From Alphaproteobacteria bacterium UBA1301 (GTDB lineage: Bacteria > Pseudomonadota > Alphaproteobacteria > Micropepsales > Micropepsaceae), in assembly GCA_002307725.1 (NCBI GenBank), contig DBUB01000010.1, positions 248,001-312,000 of the forward strand: DNA of 64,000 nucleotides, given 5' to 3'. Every line of letters starts with the position of its first letter. Positions within the stretch are counted from its first letter, which is position 1. Positions 35,389-46,136 of the stretch are shown in pieces. Both the position numbers and the translations under genes were made by a program. The notes beneath the pieces were generated by a model that had not been told where the DNA came from, did not search any database, and saw nothing but the letters and a program-made list of their open reading frames with translations.

Positions 35389-36771
35389 TTACCCCGCTGC
35401 AGAGTGTGATTCGCCGGCATGTGGTTGCGCCAGCGGCAGACTGAGGCAGAAGCAGGTGCCTTTTTCCTTGTCTTCAACGTGCCAGATACGGCCGCCATTG
35501 GCTTCCGCCAGCGTCTGGCAGACCATCAAACCTAACCCCATGCCGCTGGCTTTGGTCGTATTGAAAGGCAGGAAAAGACGCTGCGCGATGTTGGGCAACA
35601 CCCCCGGCCCGGTGTCGCGTACCATCACATTGGCGAAACCGGCGTCGCCCGGAAGCGTCGTCAGAGTCAGTGTGCGCTCTTTGGTGCCATGCATGGCCTC
35701 GACGCTGTTGCGGATGAGGTTGATGAGGATCTGCTGGATCTGCACCTTGTCGATCATGACTTTGGAAATGGCGGAATCGAATTCGAAGTTCAGGGCGATA
35801 TTGCTGTCCGTCACGTCGTACAACACCATCGCGAGTGAATCCCTGACGACATCCTCGATGTTCACCTCAAATCTGCAGCTTTCCCGTTTTTCGACCACGT
35901 CTTTGAGGTTTTTTATGATACTTCCAGCACGTAAGGTCTGGCTCTGGATCTTGCCGATCAACGCCTTGAGGCGGAGGATCGCGCCCGAATCTATTTGTTT
36001 TACCTCGAGCGAAAGCTTGGCTACGCCAATGTAGTTGGTAATCGCCGCCAGCGGCTGATTGAGTTCGTGGGCTATGGCGGCCGTCATTTGACCCATGGCG
36101 TTCAATCGCGACAGATGGCTCAATTCCATTTGCAGCTCGTGGACCTTGCGTTCGCGCCCCGCTCGCTCGCCCAGCAACGCGTCCTTTTCGACAATAAGGT
36201 GTTTCATGCTCTCGATGGCGCCTTGCATGGCTGCCGTCCGCTCGGCCATCGCCACGGCTTCGGCGACGACATTGGCAAAGCCAGTCAGGAAAACGACGTC
36301 GTGCTCGTTGAACTCATGGCGGTCCGCGCTATCGACTTCGAGAACGCCCCACGGCCCGGTCTTGCCCTTGATCAGAACGTCGGCCGTCGAAACGATCTTG
36401 TGCTCGGCATAGAACGGCGGCAGGGTCAGGCTCCCGTTCTGTGAGACGTCTTCGAGAATGACCGGCTTGCCGGTGACAAAGGCACGGCCTTGCGTCGAGC
36501 TTTCATCCGCCTTCGATATGACAATGCCGATGACACCTGCTCGCCAGCCGCAGCCCGCCACGATAAGGAGATCCTTTTGCTCACGGCGGTAACGGCAAAT
36601 TTTTGCAAACGGCGCACGCAGACATTCGGCGCAAACGCGTGCCGCTTCTGTCAGAATCTTGCCAAGTTCCGGTTCACTAAACGCAAACGTACCGAAATTC
36701 GCCAGTGCCGCTTGCTGCCGAAGGAGACCGGCTATGACGACGGGCTCGGTCATGACGCCGTTCGCGGTCAT
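35389..36771 (-). CDS. Soluble GAF-domain sensor histidine kinase
   Basis: About 460 residues from ATG 36771. A GAF domain (about 33-175) is followed by a coiled coil, HisKA with His235 in IAHELNQPLAAI (the FixL/DctB-like H-box), and HATPase_c with QILINLIRNSVEAM, RDTGPGVLP and GMGLGLMV. No membrane segment. Divergent from a stand-alone receiver gene 417 bp away, its probable partner. The frame stays open to 37119 but the extra residues look non-coding; no Shine-Dalgarno marks 36771 or 36753. Confidence 0.88.
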   Translation of the reverse strand: MTANGVMTEPVVIAGLLRQQAALANFGTFAFSEPELGKILTEAARVCAECLRAPFAKICRYRREQKDLLIVAGCGWRAGVIGIVISKADESSTQGRAFVTGKPVILEDVSQNGSLTLPPFYAEHKIVSTADVLIKGKTGPWGVLEVDSADRHEFNEHDVVFLTGFANVVAEAVAMAERTAAMQGAIESMKHLIVEKDALLGERAGRERKVHELQMELSHLSRLNAMGQMTAAIAHELNQPLAAITNYIGVAKLSLEVKQIDSGAILRLKALIGKIQSQTLRAGSIIKNLKDVVEKRESCRFEVNIEDVVRDSLAMVLYDVTDSNIALNFEFDSAISKVMIDKVQIQQILINLIRNSVEAMHGTKERTLTLTTLPGDAGFANVMVRDTGPGVLPNIAQRLFLPFNTTKASGMGLGLMVCQTLAEANGGRIWHVEDKEKGTCFCLSLPLAQPHAGESHSAAG

Positions 36772-37188
36772 GCGCGTTCGCTGTCGAACGATAAAATTGC
36801 GCTGTCTCGGTTCGGCATCGCAGGACAACTCCATCGCAAAACGATCGTTGTCAGCCGTGCGTTTGACAGCGTGCGTCGACTGGAAAACACCGGATTCAGC
36901 AATAATAGTACGTCGGCGCACAGCCAGCGTGGTCAGATTCGATTTTTGCCCGGCGGACAATAATAGGCAGCGATCTTTTTGGACAGGTTCGGAAACTACG
37001 CAGACGGTTCCTATGGCGCTTTCAGGACCCTGCGGCCGCCTGCGTACTGCGAAAGACTCTTCCGTTCGTAACGATATGTATGATATACAAATAAGACACA
37101 TACGAGATCCACCGGCCACGGAACGCTACGTAAGTCGGCGGATTAGAATCGAGCGCATGCCTTATCCGTCATGCTTCGGGAGTATGAG
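36772..37188. other. Divergent intergenic region between kinase and receiver genes
   Basis: About 417 bases, AT-richer than its surroundings around 36880-36970 and 37060-37090. Promoters for both divergent genes should be here; I found no FNR/FixK-type TTGAT-N4-ATCAA box or other clear operator. Confidence 0.45.
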
Positions 37189-37575
37189 ATGCCTCTTCAT
37201 GACGATCGGATTGTCTATATCGTAGACGACGATGATGACGTGCGGGACTCCACCCAGGAACTCCTGCAGTGCTACGGATTTAAGGTCCAGGGGTTTGCTT
37301 CGGGCCGCGATTTTCTACAGAAATTCGATCCGGCCGCCGGGATCGGCATCATTCTCGATTTACACATGCCCGATATTTCCGGGTTTCAGGTCCTTGACGC
37401 CCTACAGGCGCGCGGCAGCACGGTTCCGGTCATCCTTTTCAGCGGCCGCAGCGACATCACAACGGAAGAATTTGCCCAACGATCCGGCGTCACGGCGCTG
37501 CTTGCCAAACCCATTGACGCAGAAAAAATGATCGACCTGCTCCGACATCTTGTTGCGAAAAGGGCCGCGGCCTAG
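37189..37575 (+). CDS. Stand-alone response-regulator receiver (FixJ-receiver-like)
   Basis: A 128-residue receiver domain only. The acidic pocket is YIVDDDDDVRDS, the phospho-acceptor is Asp57 in ILDLHMPDISG, and Lys107 lies in ALLAKPID. It resembles FixJ/TodT receivers but has no HTH output domain. ATG 37189 has GGGAG seven bases upstream; TTG/ATG at 37171 is less likely. Divergent from the GAF kinase, so likely its phosphorylation target. Confidence 0.88.
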   Translation: MPLHDDRIVYIVDDDDDVRDSTQELLQCYGFKVQGFASGRDFLQKFDPAAGIGIILDLHMPDISGFQVLDALQARGSTVPVILFSGRSDITTEEFAQRSGVTALLAKPIDAEKMIDLLRHLVAKRAAA

Positions 37576-37796
37576 AGAAGCGGGCGTTCTGGTGCGTTCA
37601 CCTCCTCAAGGTGAGGGTGGTTTTGCAGGCCAAAGCGGGGAGGAATGGCGGCGTTTTGGCTGCGCCTTGGTTTTGTCACGGTTTCAGGCCACATAGCGCG
37701 TCGTAACGGTGGGCGGATCGTGCCTGTCCGCCCCATTCATTCTCTCTGACACCCCGGCATCGCGTTTTGCGGGTCAGACCCACGCAAGGAATTCCT

Positions 37797-39728
37797 TTGG
37801 CTTTTCGCTCTCTCCCCGACGCCTTCGTCCGTGCCTTGGCGGCGCGCGACTACACCATCCCGACTCCGGTACAAAGCGCCGTGCTGGCGCCCGAAGCGGA
37901 GGGGCGCGATTTGCTGGTCTCGGCCCAAACCGGTTCCGGCAAGACGGTGGCTTATGGCCTGGCGATGGCCGCGACTTTGCTCGAGGGCGATACCCTGCCG
38001 CCGGCCGACCTGCCGCTGGCGCTGATCATCGCGCCGACCCGGGAACTGGCGTTGCAGGTGGAGACTGAACTGACCTGGCTTTATGCCCACGCGGGGGCGC
38101 GCGTGATGGCGTGTGTCGGCGGCATGGACCCGTTTCGTGAGCGCCGCCAATTGGAACGGGGCGCGCACATCGTGGTCGGCACACCGGGACGCTTGCGCGA
38201 TCACATGCAGCGCGGCGCCTTGCGGCTCGAAGCGCTCAAGGTCGTGGTGATCGACGAAGCCGATGAGATGCTCGATCTCGGCTTTCACGACGATCTCGAA
38301 TTCATTCTCAAGGCGACGCCGGAGACGCGGCGCACCTTCATGTTCTCGGCGACCCTGCCCAAACCAATCGTCACGCTGGCGCGCAACTATCAGCGCGACG
38401 CCTTCCGCATCGAACTGGCCGCGACCGAAGGCGGCCATGCCGATATCGAATATCGCGCCATCCGCGTCGCCCACGCCAAGGCCGACCGCACCGTGGTCAA
38501 TCTGCTGCGCTTTCTCGATCCGGTCTGTGCGCTGGTGTTTTGCGCCACCCGCATGGGCGTGCAGAAGCTGGGCGAGGCGCTGGCTTCGCGCGGTTTTGCC
38601 GCCGTGTCGCTGTCGGGCGAGATGAACCAGGCCGAACGCAATCGTGCCCTAACGGCCTTGCGCGACGGGCGGGCGCGGGTTTGCGTCGCCACCGATGTCG
38701 CGGCGCGCGGGCTCGACGTGCCCAATCTCTCGCTGGTGATCCACGCCGATCTGCCCAACGACTCCGAAGTGCTGCAACATCGCAGCGGCCGCACCGGACG
38801 GGCGGGCAAGAAGGGCGTCAGCATTCTCTTGGTGCCGCCATCGCGCCGGCGCAGCGCCGAAGAAATGCTGCATCGCGCCAAGGTGCAATATACCTGGGTT
38901 GATCCGCCATCGCCGAAGGCGATTTACACCCAAGACCGCGAACGTCTGCTGGAATCGCCGCTGTTCGCCGAAGAGGGCGATAGCGAAGACGGTGCGATCG
39001 CCGCGATGCTGCTCAAACAAAGCTCGCCGCGCAATATCGCCGTGGCGCTGTCGCGGCTCTATCGCCAGCAATTGCCGGTACCGTTCGATCTCGATGAATA
39101 TGTCGAAGACCAACGCGGTCGTCGCGCCCGTGAAGATGGGCCGCCGCGCGAAAGATTTTCCAAAGACCGGCCGCCGCGCCCGTCGTACGAGCGCAAAGAG
39201 CCTTACGAGAAGCGGGAACGCAGCGCCGAGCGCGGTGCCAGACCGGAGCGCGGCCATGCTTTGGCCGGAGGCTCGGCGTGGTTTCGCATCAGCGTCGGGC
39301 GCGAGCGCAATGCCGATCCCAATTGGCTGTTGCCGGAAATCTGCCGCCAAGGCGAGGTGACCAAGAAAGAGATTGGTCAGATCCGCATCTTCGAAACCGA
39401 AACCCGCTTCGAGCTGGACGCCTCCATCGCTGACGAATTCGCCGCCAAGGTGGCGACGCGCGCCAAGGGCGGGGTGAGTATCACGCCAGCGACCAGCGGC
39501 GAGCCGTCGATTGAAGGGGCGCCCGAGGGCGCGCCGGAGCCGCGCAAGCCCGCCTACAAGGCACCGTACAAACCCGCCTACAAGCCCAAGGATAAGGCCG
39601 CGTACAAGGGCAAGGCTGCATACAAGGACAAGGCGGCCACGCCCAAACAGCCGCCCGATCCGGAGCGCAAGAAAAAGCGCAAAGAGCGCAAGAAAGCCAA
39701 GCGCAAGAAGGGCCTGCTGGAGGTCTAA
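37797..39728 (+). CDS. DEAD-box RNA helicase with DbpA/CsdA-type RNA-binding domain
   Basis: About 643 residues. The core has YTIPTPVQ, AQTGSGKT, PTRELALQ, VIDEADEMLD, SATLP and HRSGRTGRAG. A C-terminal DbpA-like RNA-binding domain follows (AWFRISVGRERNADPNWLLP … FELDASIADEFAAKV, about 495-575), then a Lys/Tyr/Pro repeat tail built of KPAYK/KAAYK units and a polybasic end. The TTG at 37797 (MAFRSLPDAF) is chosen because AAGGA lies six bases upstream. Such proteins act in 50S assembly or cold adaptation. Confidence 0.92.
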   Translation: MAFRSLPDAFVRALAARDYTIPTPVQSAVLAPEAEGRDLLVSAQTGSGKTVAYGLAMAATLLEGDTLPPADLPLALIIAPTRELALQVETELTWLYAHAGARVMACVGGMDPFRERRQLERGAHIVVGTPGRLRDHMQRGALRLEALKVVVIDEADEMLDLGFHDDLEFILKATPETRRTFMFSATLPKPIVTLARNYQRDAFRIELAATEGGHADIEYRAIRVAHAKADRTVVNLLRFLDPVCALVFCATRMGVQKLGEALASRGFAAVSLSGEMNQAERNRALTALRDGRARVCVATDVAARGLDVPNLSLVIHADLPNDSEVLQHRSGRTGRAGKKGVSILLVPPSRRRSAEEMLHRAKVQYTWVDPPSPKAIYTQDRERLLESPLFAEEGDSEDGAIAAMLLKQSSPRNIAVALSRLYRQQLPVPFDLDEYVEDQRGRRAREDGPPRERFSKDRPPRPSYERKEPYEKRERSAERGARPERGHALAGGSAWFRISVGRERNADPNWLLPEICRQGEVTKKEIGQIRIFETETRFELDASIADEFAAKVATRAKGGVSITPATSGEPSIEGAPEGAPEPRKPAYKAPYKPAYKPKDKAAYKGKAAYKDKAATPKQPPDPERKKKRKERKKAKRKKGLLEV

Positions 39729-39805
39729 ACGGCCGCTTGCGCGCCTGCTGCAAAGCCGACAAATTCCCTCTATACGAATGGGGTTAACCCCTGGGGAGAG
39801 TAGCC

Positions 39806-40498
39806 ATGGCGCCGATTCCGCAGTTTACCGGTCCGATCTATTGCGACACGGCGCACATGCTGTTCGGCCTCCATGAGCCGGTGAATACCATCACCAATGC
39901 GGCGATTCTGATCGCGGCGTGGCTCGCGTACCGCTATGTGAAGCGCTCTCAGGTTGGTTTTTCCGGGGGGCTGGTTTTCCTTTTGGTGCTGCTGGTCGCG
40001 GTCGGCGTCGGCAGCGCGCTGTGGCACGGCCTCAGAACGTCTTGGGCGCTGGCGCTCGACACTTTGCCGGGCGTGCTGTTCCTGCTGGTGTTGACGTTTT
40101 TGTGGATCCGCCAGCTTTACGGTTGGGCGGCCGGCCTTCTCGGCATGGCGCTGATGCTGCTGATTTCGGGCGCGGGGGTCGGCTATTTCGGCAAGTCGCT
40201 GGCGGCGATCACGCCGAACCTGCGTTTTGCACCGATGTTCGCGACCGTGGCGGTCGTTGGCGCTCTGATGGTGGCTGGCACTTGGGCCAAGTACGGACGC
40301 AGCACTGGCGTTCTGGGCGTGACGATCCTCGCCGTCGGCATCGGCGCGGCGTTCTTTCGCTCGATAGATTTGATCGTGTGCCCTTACGTGCCGTTCGGCA
40401 CGCATTTCCTCTGGCACATCGGCCTTTCCACCGCGGCGTGTTTGGGGATCGTGCTGATGGTGTGGATGAAGAAGGGCCGGGCGGCGGTCTTGACGTAA
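39806..40498 (+). CDS. Ceramidase-like (CREST superfamily) membrane protein
   Basis: A 230-residue protein with about seven hydrophobic helices. The spaced polar residues of the CREST hydrolases are visible: HEPVNTITNAA, GSALWHGLRT, LALDTLPG and GTHFLWHIG, giving Glu/Asn, Ser-His, Asp and a final pair of His. Relatives include alkaline ceramidases and progestin-receptor-like proteins. A lipid amidase role is plausible, and some alphaproteobacteria make sphingolipids, but the substrate is unknown. It ends four bases before a convergent small gene. Confidence 0.82.
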   Translation: MAPIPQFTGPIYCDTAHMLFGLHEPVNTITNAAILIAAWLAYRYVKRSQVGFSGGLVFLLVLLVAVGVGSALWHGLRTSWALALDTLPGVLFLLVLTFLWIRQLYGWAAGLLGMALMLLISGAGVGYFGKSLAAITPNLRFAPMFATVAVVGALMVAGTWAKYGRSTGVLGVTILAVGIGAAFFRSIDLIVCPYVPFGTHFLWHIGLSTAACLGIVLMVWMKKGRAAVLT

Positions 40499-40501
40499 TC
40501 G

Positions 40502-40714
40502 TCAGCTGGTCAGTTTCGGCAGCATCACGCCATTCGGCATCATATCGTCGGAAGGCGGCGCGCCGTTGAGCTTGCGATAAGCCTTGCGCTCACACACGTT
40601 GCGTGTTTCGCCGCGGCAGTAGTCCTTGATAAAGGTCCGGCACGCGGTCTGGTTCACCTTGAAATACTTCTTGAAGAAGCCACAGGTCGGTAGATTCTCG
40701 CAGTCGCCGGACAT
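40502..40714 (-). CDS. Small cysteine-rich protein (70 aa)
   Basis: MSGDCENLPTCGFFKKYF starts at ATG 40712-40714, with GGGAGG upstream. Cysteines at about 5, 11, 24, 31 and 39 (CENLPTCGFF, ACRTFIKDYCRG, NVCERK) form a CxxxxxC…C…C pattern seen in small metal- or Fe-S-binding proteins of unknown function. The spacing of the first pair with FF following recurs in such proteins across bacteria and archaea. Convergent with the CREST gene. Confidence 0.75.
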   Translation of the reverse strand: MSGDCENLPTCGFFKKYFKVNQTACRTFIKDYCRGETRNVCERKAYRKLNGAPPSDDMMPNGVMLPKLTS

Positions 40715-40819
40715 CGTGCCCTCCCTCAAGGGTATTACGCTGTTGTGCTGCAATTTACGCGTGTGCAATTTCTATCCGGTTAACCTGCCTGCCCGCCGCA
40801 TGCCGGAGACGGCTGGGTC

Positions 40820-42781
40820 TCACACGTCCACATCGGTCACGAACTGGGCGTTTTCCTGGATAAACTGGAACCGCAGTTCGGGTTTTTTGCCCATCAGACG
40901 CTCGACCATGGTGTCGGTGTTGCTTTTTTCGGCGTCGGGGGTGTCGACCCGGATCAGGGTGCGCAGGCCCGGCTTCATGGTGGTTTCTTTGAGCTGCGCC
41001 GGCATCATTTCGCCGAGGCCCTTGAAGCGCGACACTTCCACTTTGGCGTTGGATTTGAATTCGGTCTTGAGGAGCTGGTCGCGGTGCTTCTCGTCGCGGG
41101 CATAAACCGACTTGGCACCGTGGGTGATGCGATAGAGCGGCGGCATCGCCAGGAACAGATGGCCGTTTTTGATCAGCTGCGGCGCCTCGCGATAGAAGAA
41201 GGTGAGCAGCAGCGAGGCGATGTGAGCGCCGTCGACGTCGGCATCGGTCATCACGATGATGCGCTCATAGCGCAGCGCGTCTTCGTTGTACTTGGCGCCA
41301 GAACCGCAACCAAGCGCCTGCATTAAGTCCGACAATTCCTGGTTCTGCTGCAGCTTTCCAGCCGCGGCGCTGGCGACGTTCAAAATCTTGCCGCGGAGCG
41401 GCAGGATGGCTTGGGTGGCGCGATCGCGCGCCTGTTTCGCCGAACCGCCGGCGCTGTCGCCTTCGACCAGGAAAATCTCGGTGCCTTTGGCGGCGTCGCG
41501 CGAGCAATCGGCGAGTTTGCCGGGCAGACGCAGCTTGCGTGTCGCCGCCTTGCGGGCGACTTCTTTTTCCTGCCGCTTCTTCAGGCGGTATTCGGCCTGA
41601 TCGATGACGTACTCGAGCAGCTTGTCGGCGGTCGCCGGGTCTTCCGCCAGCCAATGGTCGAAGTGATCGTGCACCACATTTTCGACCAGGCGCTGGGCAT
41701 CGGGCGACGACAGCTTGTCTTTGGTCTGGCCCTGGAATTCGGGTTCACGGATGAACACCGACAAGGTGGCGCAAGCCGCCGCCATCACGTCTTCCGGCGT
41801 GATCTGGGCTGTCTTCTTGTTGTTGGCGCGTTCGCCATGGGCACGCAAGGACCGCGTCAGCGCGTTGCGCAAGCCCTGTTCGTGGGTGCCGCCGGCGAGC
41901 GTCGGGATGGTGTTGCAGTAGCTCTGCAGGAAGGGCTCCATCTCGGGGACCCAGGCCACCGCCCATTCGACCGTGCCTTTGCCGTTGTTCTCGGAGCGGC
42001 CGAAGAAGCTGCGCGGCGTGATCGTCGCCTTGCCTTCGATCTCGCTCGCCAGATAATCGGTGAGGCCGCCGGGGAAATGGAAGCTGTCCTCCGCCGGAAT
42101 GGTTTCGCTGAGCAGCGAAGGATCACACTTCCAGCGGATTTCGACGCCGCGGAACAGATACGCCTTCGACTTCGCCATGCGGTAAAGCCGGGCCGGCGAG
42201 AACTGCGGATCGCCGTGGAAAATCTGCTTGTCGGGTTTGAAGGTGGTCATAGTGCCGCGGCGCGAGGCGGGGCCGGTGTCTTTCAGCTTGCCGACCGCAA
42301 GCCCACGTTCGAAACGCATCTTGTGGCCGTGTTTGTCGCGGAAGACTTCCACGTCCATCCATTCGGACAGCGCATTCACCACCGAGGCACCGACACCGTG
42401 CAGGCCGCCCGAGGTCTCGTAGACTTTGCCGTCGAACTTTCCGCCGGCGTGCAGCGTCGTCATGATGACTTCGAGCGCCGACTTGTTCTTGAACTTGGGA
42501 TGCGGGTCGACCGGGATGCCGCGGCCGTTGTCGATGATGGTCAGGACGTTGTCGGGCTTCAACTCGATCTCGATGCGGCTGGCATGACCGGCCACCGCCT
42601 CGTCCATGGAATTGTCGAGAATCTCCGCCGCGAGGTGGTGCAAAGCGGTCGCATCGGTGCCGCCGATATACATGCCTGGGCGCCGCCGGACCGGCTCCAA
42701 GCCTTCCAGAACCTCGATGTCCTTGGCCGTATAGTCCCGGCTGCCTTTGGACGGAACATTGTCAAACAGGTCTTTCGCCAT
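40820..42781 (-). CDS. parE: DNA topoisomerase IV subunit B
   Basis: A 653-residue type IIA topoisomerase ATPase subunit. The GHKL ATP site has EILDNSMDEA, DNGRGIPVD and GGLHGVGASVVNALS; the TOPRIM domain has LVEGDSAGGSAKQARDR and MTDADVDGAH. ParE with ParC decatenates daughter chromosomes. The TOPRIM insert pattern and the N-terminal VLEGLEPVRRRPGMYIG fit ParE rather than GyrB. Complete and normal in length. Confidence 0.95.
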   Translation of the reverse strand: MAKDLFDNVPSKGSRDYTAKDIEVLEGLEPVRRRPGMYIGGTDATALHHLAAEILDNSMDEAVAGHASRIEIELKPDNVLTIIDNGRGIPVDPHPKFKNKSALEVIMTTLHAGGKFDGKVYETSGGLHGVGASVVNALSEWMDVEVFRDKHGHKMRFERGLAVGKLKDTGPASRRGTMTTFKPDKQIFHGDPQFSPARLYRMAKSKAYLFRGVEIRWKCDPSLLSETIPAEDSFHFPGGLTDYLASEIEGKATITPRSFFGRSENNGKGTVEWAVAWVPEMEPFLQSYCNTIPTLAGGTHEQGLRNALTRSLRAHGERANNKKTAQITPEDVMAAACATLSVFIREPEFQGQTKDKLSSPDAQRLVENVVHDHFDHWLAEDPATADKLLEYVIDQAEYRLKKRQEKEVARKAATRKLRLPGKLADCSRDAAKGTEIFLVEGDSAGGSAKQARDRATQAILPLRGKILNVASAAAGKLQQNQELSDLMQALGCGSGAKYNEDALRYERIIVMTDADVDGAHIASLLLTFFYREAPQLIKNGHLFLAMPPLYRITHGAKSVYARDEKHRDQLLKTEFKSNAKVEVSRFKGLGEMMPAQLKETTMKPGLRTLIRVDTPDAEKSNTDTMVERLMGKKPELRFQFIQENAQFVTDVDV

Positions 42782-42901
42782 TCTTCACACGCAGTGCTCT
42801 AACTCGAATCGGAATCAACCCTAATAGTTGAAAAACGTTCCCCGCGCACGCGTAACGCGGCGTTGGCGAGAACTTTTTTAACGGGTCGACGCTAGAGGTA
42901 G

Positions 42902-44371
42902 ATGGCATTTCCGTTTCGCACAATGGGTTCGTTTGCCTGCATGGCTGTCATACCCGACATTATTTCCGCCATATCCGTCCCCAGGCAGGAAGATGCGCGC
43001 CACTGCGAGGCGCGGCTGCGGCTGCTGGTCGATACACTTCCCGTCACCATCTATTTCAATCCGATCGGCGTCGCGATCGCCTGTCTTGCGCTGTGGTTCG
43101 GCCGTGCGCAATTTGGCGACGTGGCGTTGTGGCGGATGGTGGCGGTGGTGGGGCTGCAGTGCATCGCCTCGACCGGTGCATATGTGGCCTGGCGGCTTTA
43201 CCGGTTGTTGAACTCCGAAAGCGTGGCGCGCGTACGCCGCGGCCTGATTGCACTGCAGATGGTCGTCGGGCTTTGCTGGGGTGGCGCGGCGTGGCTGTTG
43301 TGGATCGAAGGCAATGCCGCAAACAACACTTTCGTCGTCATCATTATGGTGATGGCGTTGTGGGCCATGGCCCTGACGCGTTGTTCGGTGCGCGCGGTTT
43401 TCCTGACGGGCATCGCTTCGCTGGCACTGCCGCTGGGTCTGCGGTTGGCGTTATCGCACGACGTCGCTGCGCACGTCTTCTTCGGGTTGTTCCCGATATG
43501 GATGTGGTACATGGTTTTTTCCGGCATGGGCGCGCGCAAGCGCGTCGACGATATGCTGGCGGCCCGCTTCGCCCACGAGGACCTTTCGAAGGAACTCGCA
43601 ACCGCGCGTGACGAAGCGGTGCAGAAGCGCGAAGAGGCCGAGATGGCCAGCAAATCGAAGACCGCGTTCCTCGCCAATATGAGTCACGAGCTGCGCACGC
43701 CGCTCAACGCCATCATCGGGTTTTCCGAGATCATCTCGTCGCAGGCTCTGGGGGAAAACAACGCCCGCTATCCCGAATATGCCGGCGACATCCATTCCTC
43801 CGGTACGCATCTGCTCAACTTGATCAACGAAATCCTCGACGTCGCCAAGATCGAAGCCGGGCGGATGGAAATCGATCCCAAGCCGTTCGATGTCGAATAC
43901 GCGCTGGACGCGGTCAAACGCATCATGGCCATCCGCGCCAGCGAAAAGACACTGGAAATTACGTATACGGTCGATCCCCGCCTCGGCGAGATCATCGCCG
44001 ACGAGCGCGCCTTCCGTCAGATCATGCTCAATCTGTTGTCCAATGCGGTAAAGTTTACGCCGGCAGGCGGGTCTGTCGCAGTCGGTTGCGCCAAGGCGGA
44101 CGATGGCGGCACGCTGCTTTCGGTCGCCGACACCGGGTCCGGCATTCCCGCTGATAAGCTCGTGCTTTTGTTCAAACCTTTCACTCAGGTCAATAACCGT
44201 TTCGACCATCACCACGGCGGCACGGGGCTCGGCCTGGCGCTAGTGCAAGGACTTGCGCGCTTGCACGGCGGACGCGCCTGGATCGAGAGTGTAGAAGGAC
44301 AGGGCACGACCGTGTTCGTTTACCTTCCGTTAGTAGGTGTTAATTACGAACTAACACGTGCCATGCAATGA
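42902..44371 (+). CDS. Membrane sensor histidine kinase, copy 1
   Basis: A 489-residue kinase. Five or six hydrophobic helices (about 50-210) form an uncharacterised membrane sensor, then a short coiled coil, HisKA with His262 in MSHELRTPLNAIIGFSEII and HATPase_c with NLLSNAVKFTPAGG, DTGSGIPADKL and GGTGLGLAL. It lacks a receiver domain. The following gene encodes a paralogue with the same architecture 80 bp downstream, so the pair arose by tandem duplication. No response regulator is adjacent. Confidence 0.9.
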   Translation: MAFPFRTMGSFACMAVIPDIISAISVPRQEDARHCEARLRLLVDTLPVTIYFNPIGVAIACLALWFGRAQFGDVALWRMVAVVGLQCIASTGAYVAWRLYRLLNSESVARVRRGLIALQMVVGLCWGGAAWLLWIEGNAANNTFVVIIMVMALWAMALTRCSVRAVFLTGIASLALPLGLRLALSHDVAAHVFFGLFPIWMWYMVFSGMGARKRVDDMLAARFAHEDLSKELATARDEAVQKREEAEMASKSKTAFLANMSHELRTPLNAIIGFSEIISSQALGENNARYPEYAGDIHSSGTHLLNLINEILDVAKIEAGRMEIDPKPFDVEYALDAVKRIMAIRASEKTLEITYTVDPRLGEIIADERAFRQIMLNLLSNAVKFTPAGGSVAVGCAKADDGGTLLSVADTGSGIPADKLVLLFKPFTQVNNRFDHHHGGTGLGLALVQGLARLHGGRAWIESVEGQGTTVFVYLPLVGVNYELTRAMQ

Positions 44372-44451
44372 AGAATAGGTTTTCTCAGTAAATCTTAACC
44401 CTCAGACTCTAGCATCGTTGCACGACGATCGGGGCTAAAAGGGGAAAACCC

Positions 44452-45882
<1,431 letters not shown>

Positions 45883-45903
45883 GAGTAAGAGTGGGGGCTC
45901 GAC

Positions 45904-46086
45904 ATGCACTGGAGAACACCGTTTCCGCCGAAGCGTCTTTCGGTACTGGCCGAACTCCTTGCCGTTGTGCGCAGCGCGCTCCATCCTGAGCAGGTGATGA
46001 CCGGCAAGCCCGCCGAATTACCCGACGAACTGCCCGACGAACTGCCGCCCACCGTTGTGGCGGACGAAACCTCTGCCATCCCTTGA
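45904..46086 (+). CDS. Possible 60-residue protein with ELPD repeats
   Basis: ATG 45904 follows GTGGGGG by about six bases, 21 bases after the second kinase. The product starts MHWRTPFPPKRLSVLAELLA and has a PAELPDELPDELPP repeat near the end. It may be the last gene of the kinase transcript or a chance frame; I recognise no family. Confidence 0.4.
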   Translation: MHWRTPFPPKRLSVLAELLAVVRSALHPEQVMTGKPAELPDELPDELPPTVVADETSAIP

Positions 46087-46136
46087 TCCGTACGAGGCCG
46101 CGGTGGAAGAAGTGGACGTGAACAGGCGGCGGCCGG

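Noticed and set aside
37598..37614. TCACCT–CCTCA–AGGTGA hairpin after the receiver gene as a terminator
   Set aside because: Only six-base arms and a GGGTGG stretch before any T-run, so not called.
39540..39650. Repeated AAG/TAC-rich units as a possible CRISPR-like array
   Set aside because: They are in-frame KPAYK/KAAYK codons in the helicase tail, with no regular spacers; no CRISPR array was found in the window.
41411..42802. 463-codon plus-strand frame opposite parE
   Set aside because: Antisense shadow of parE; composition typical of such frames.
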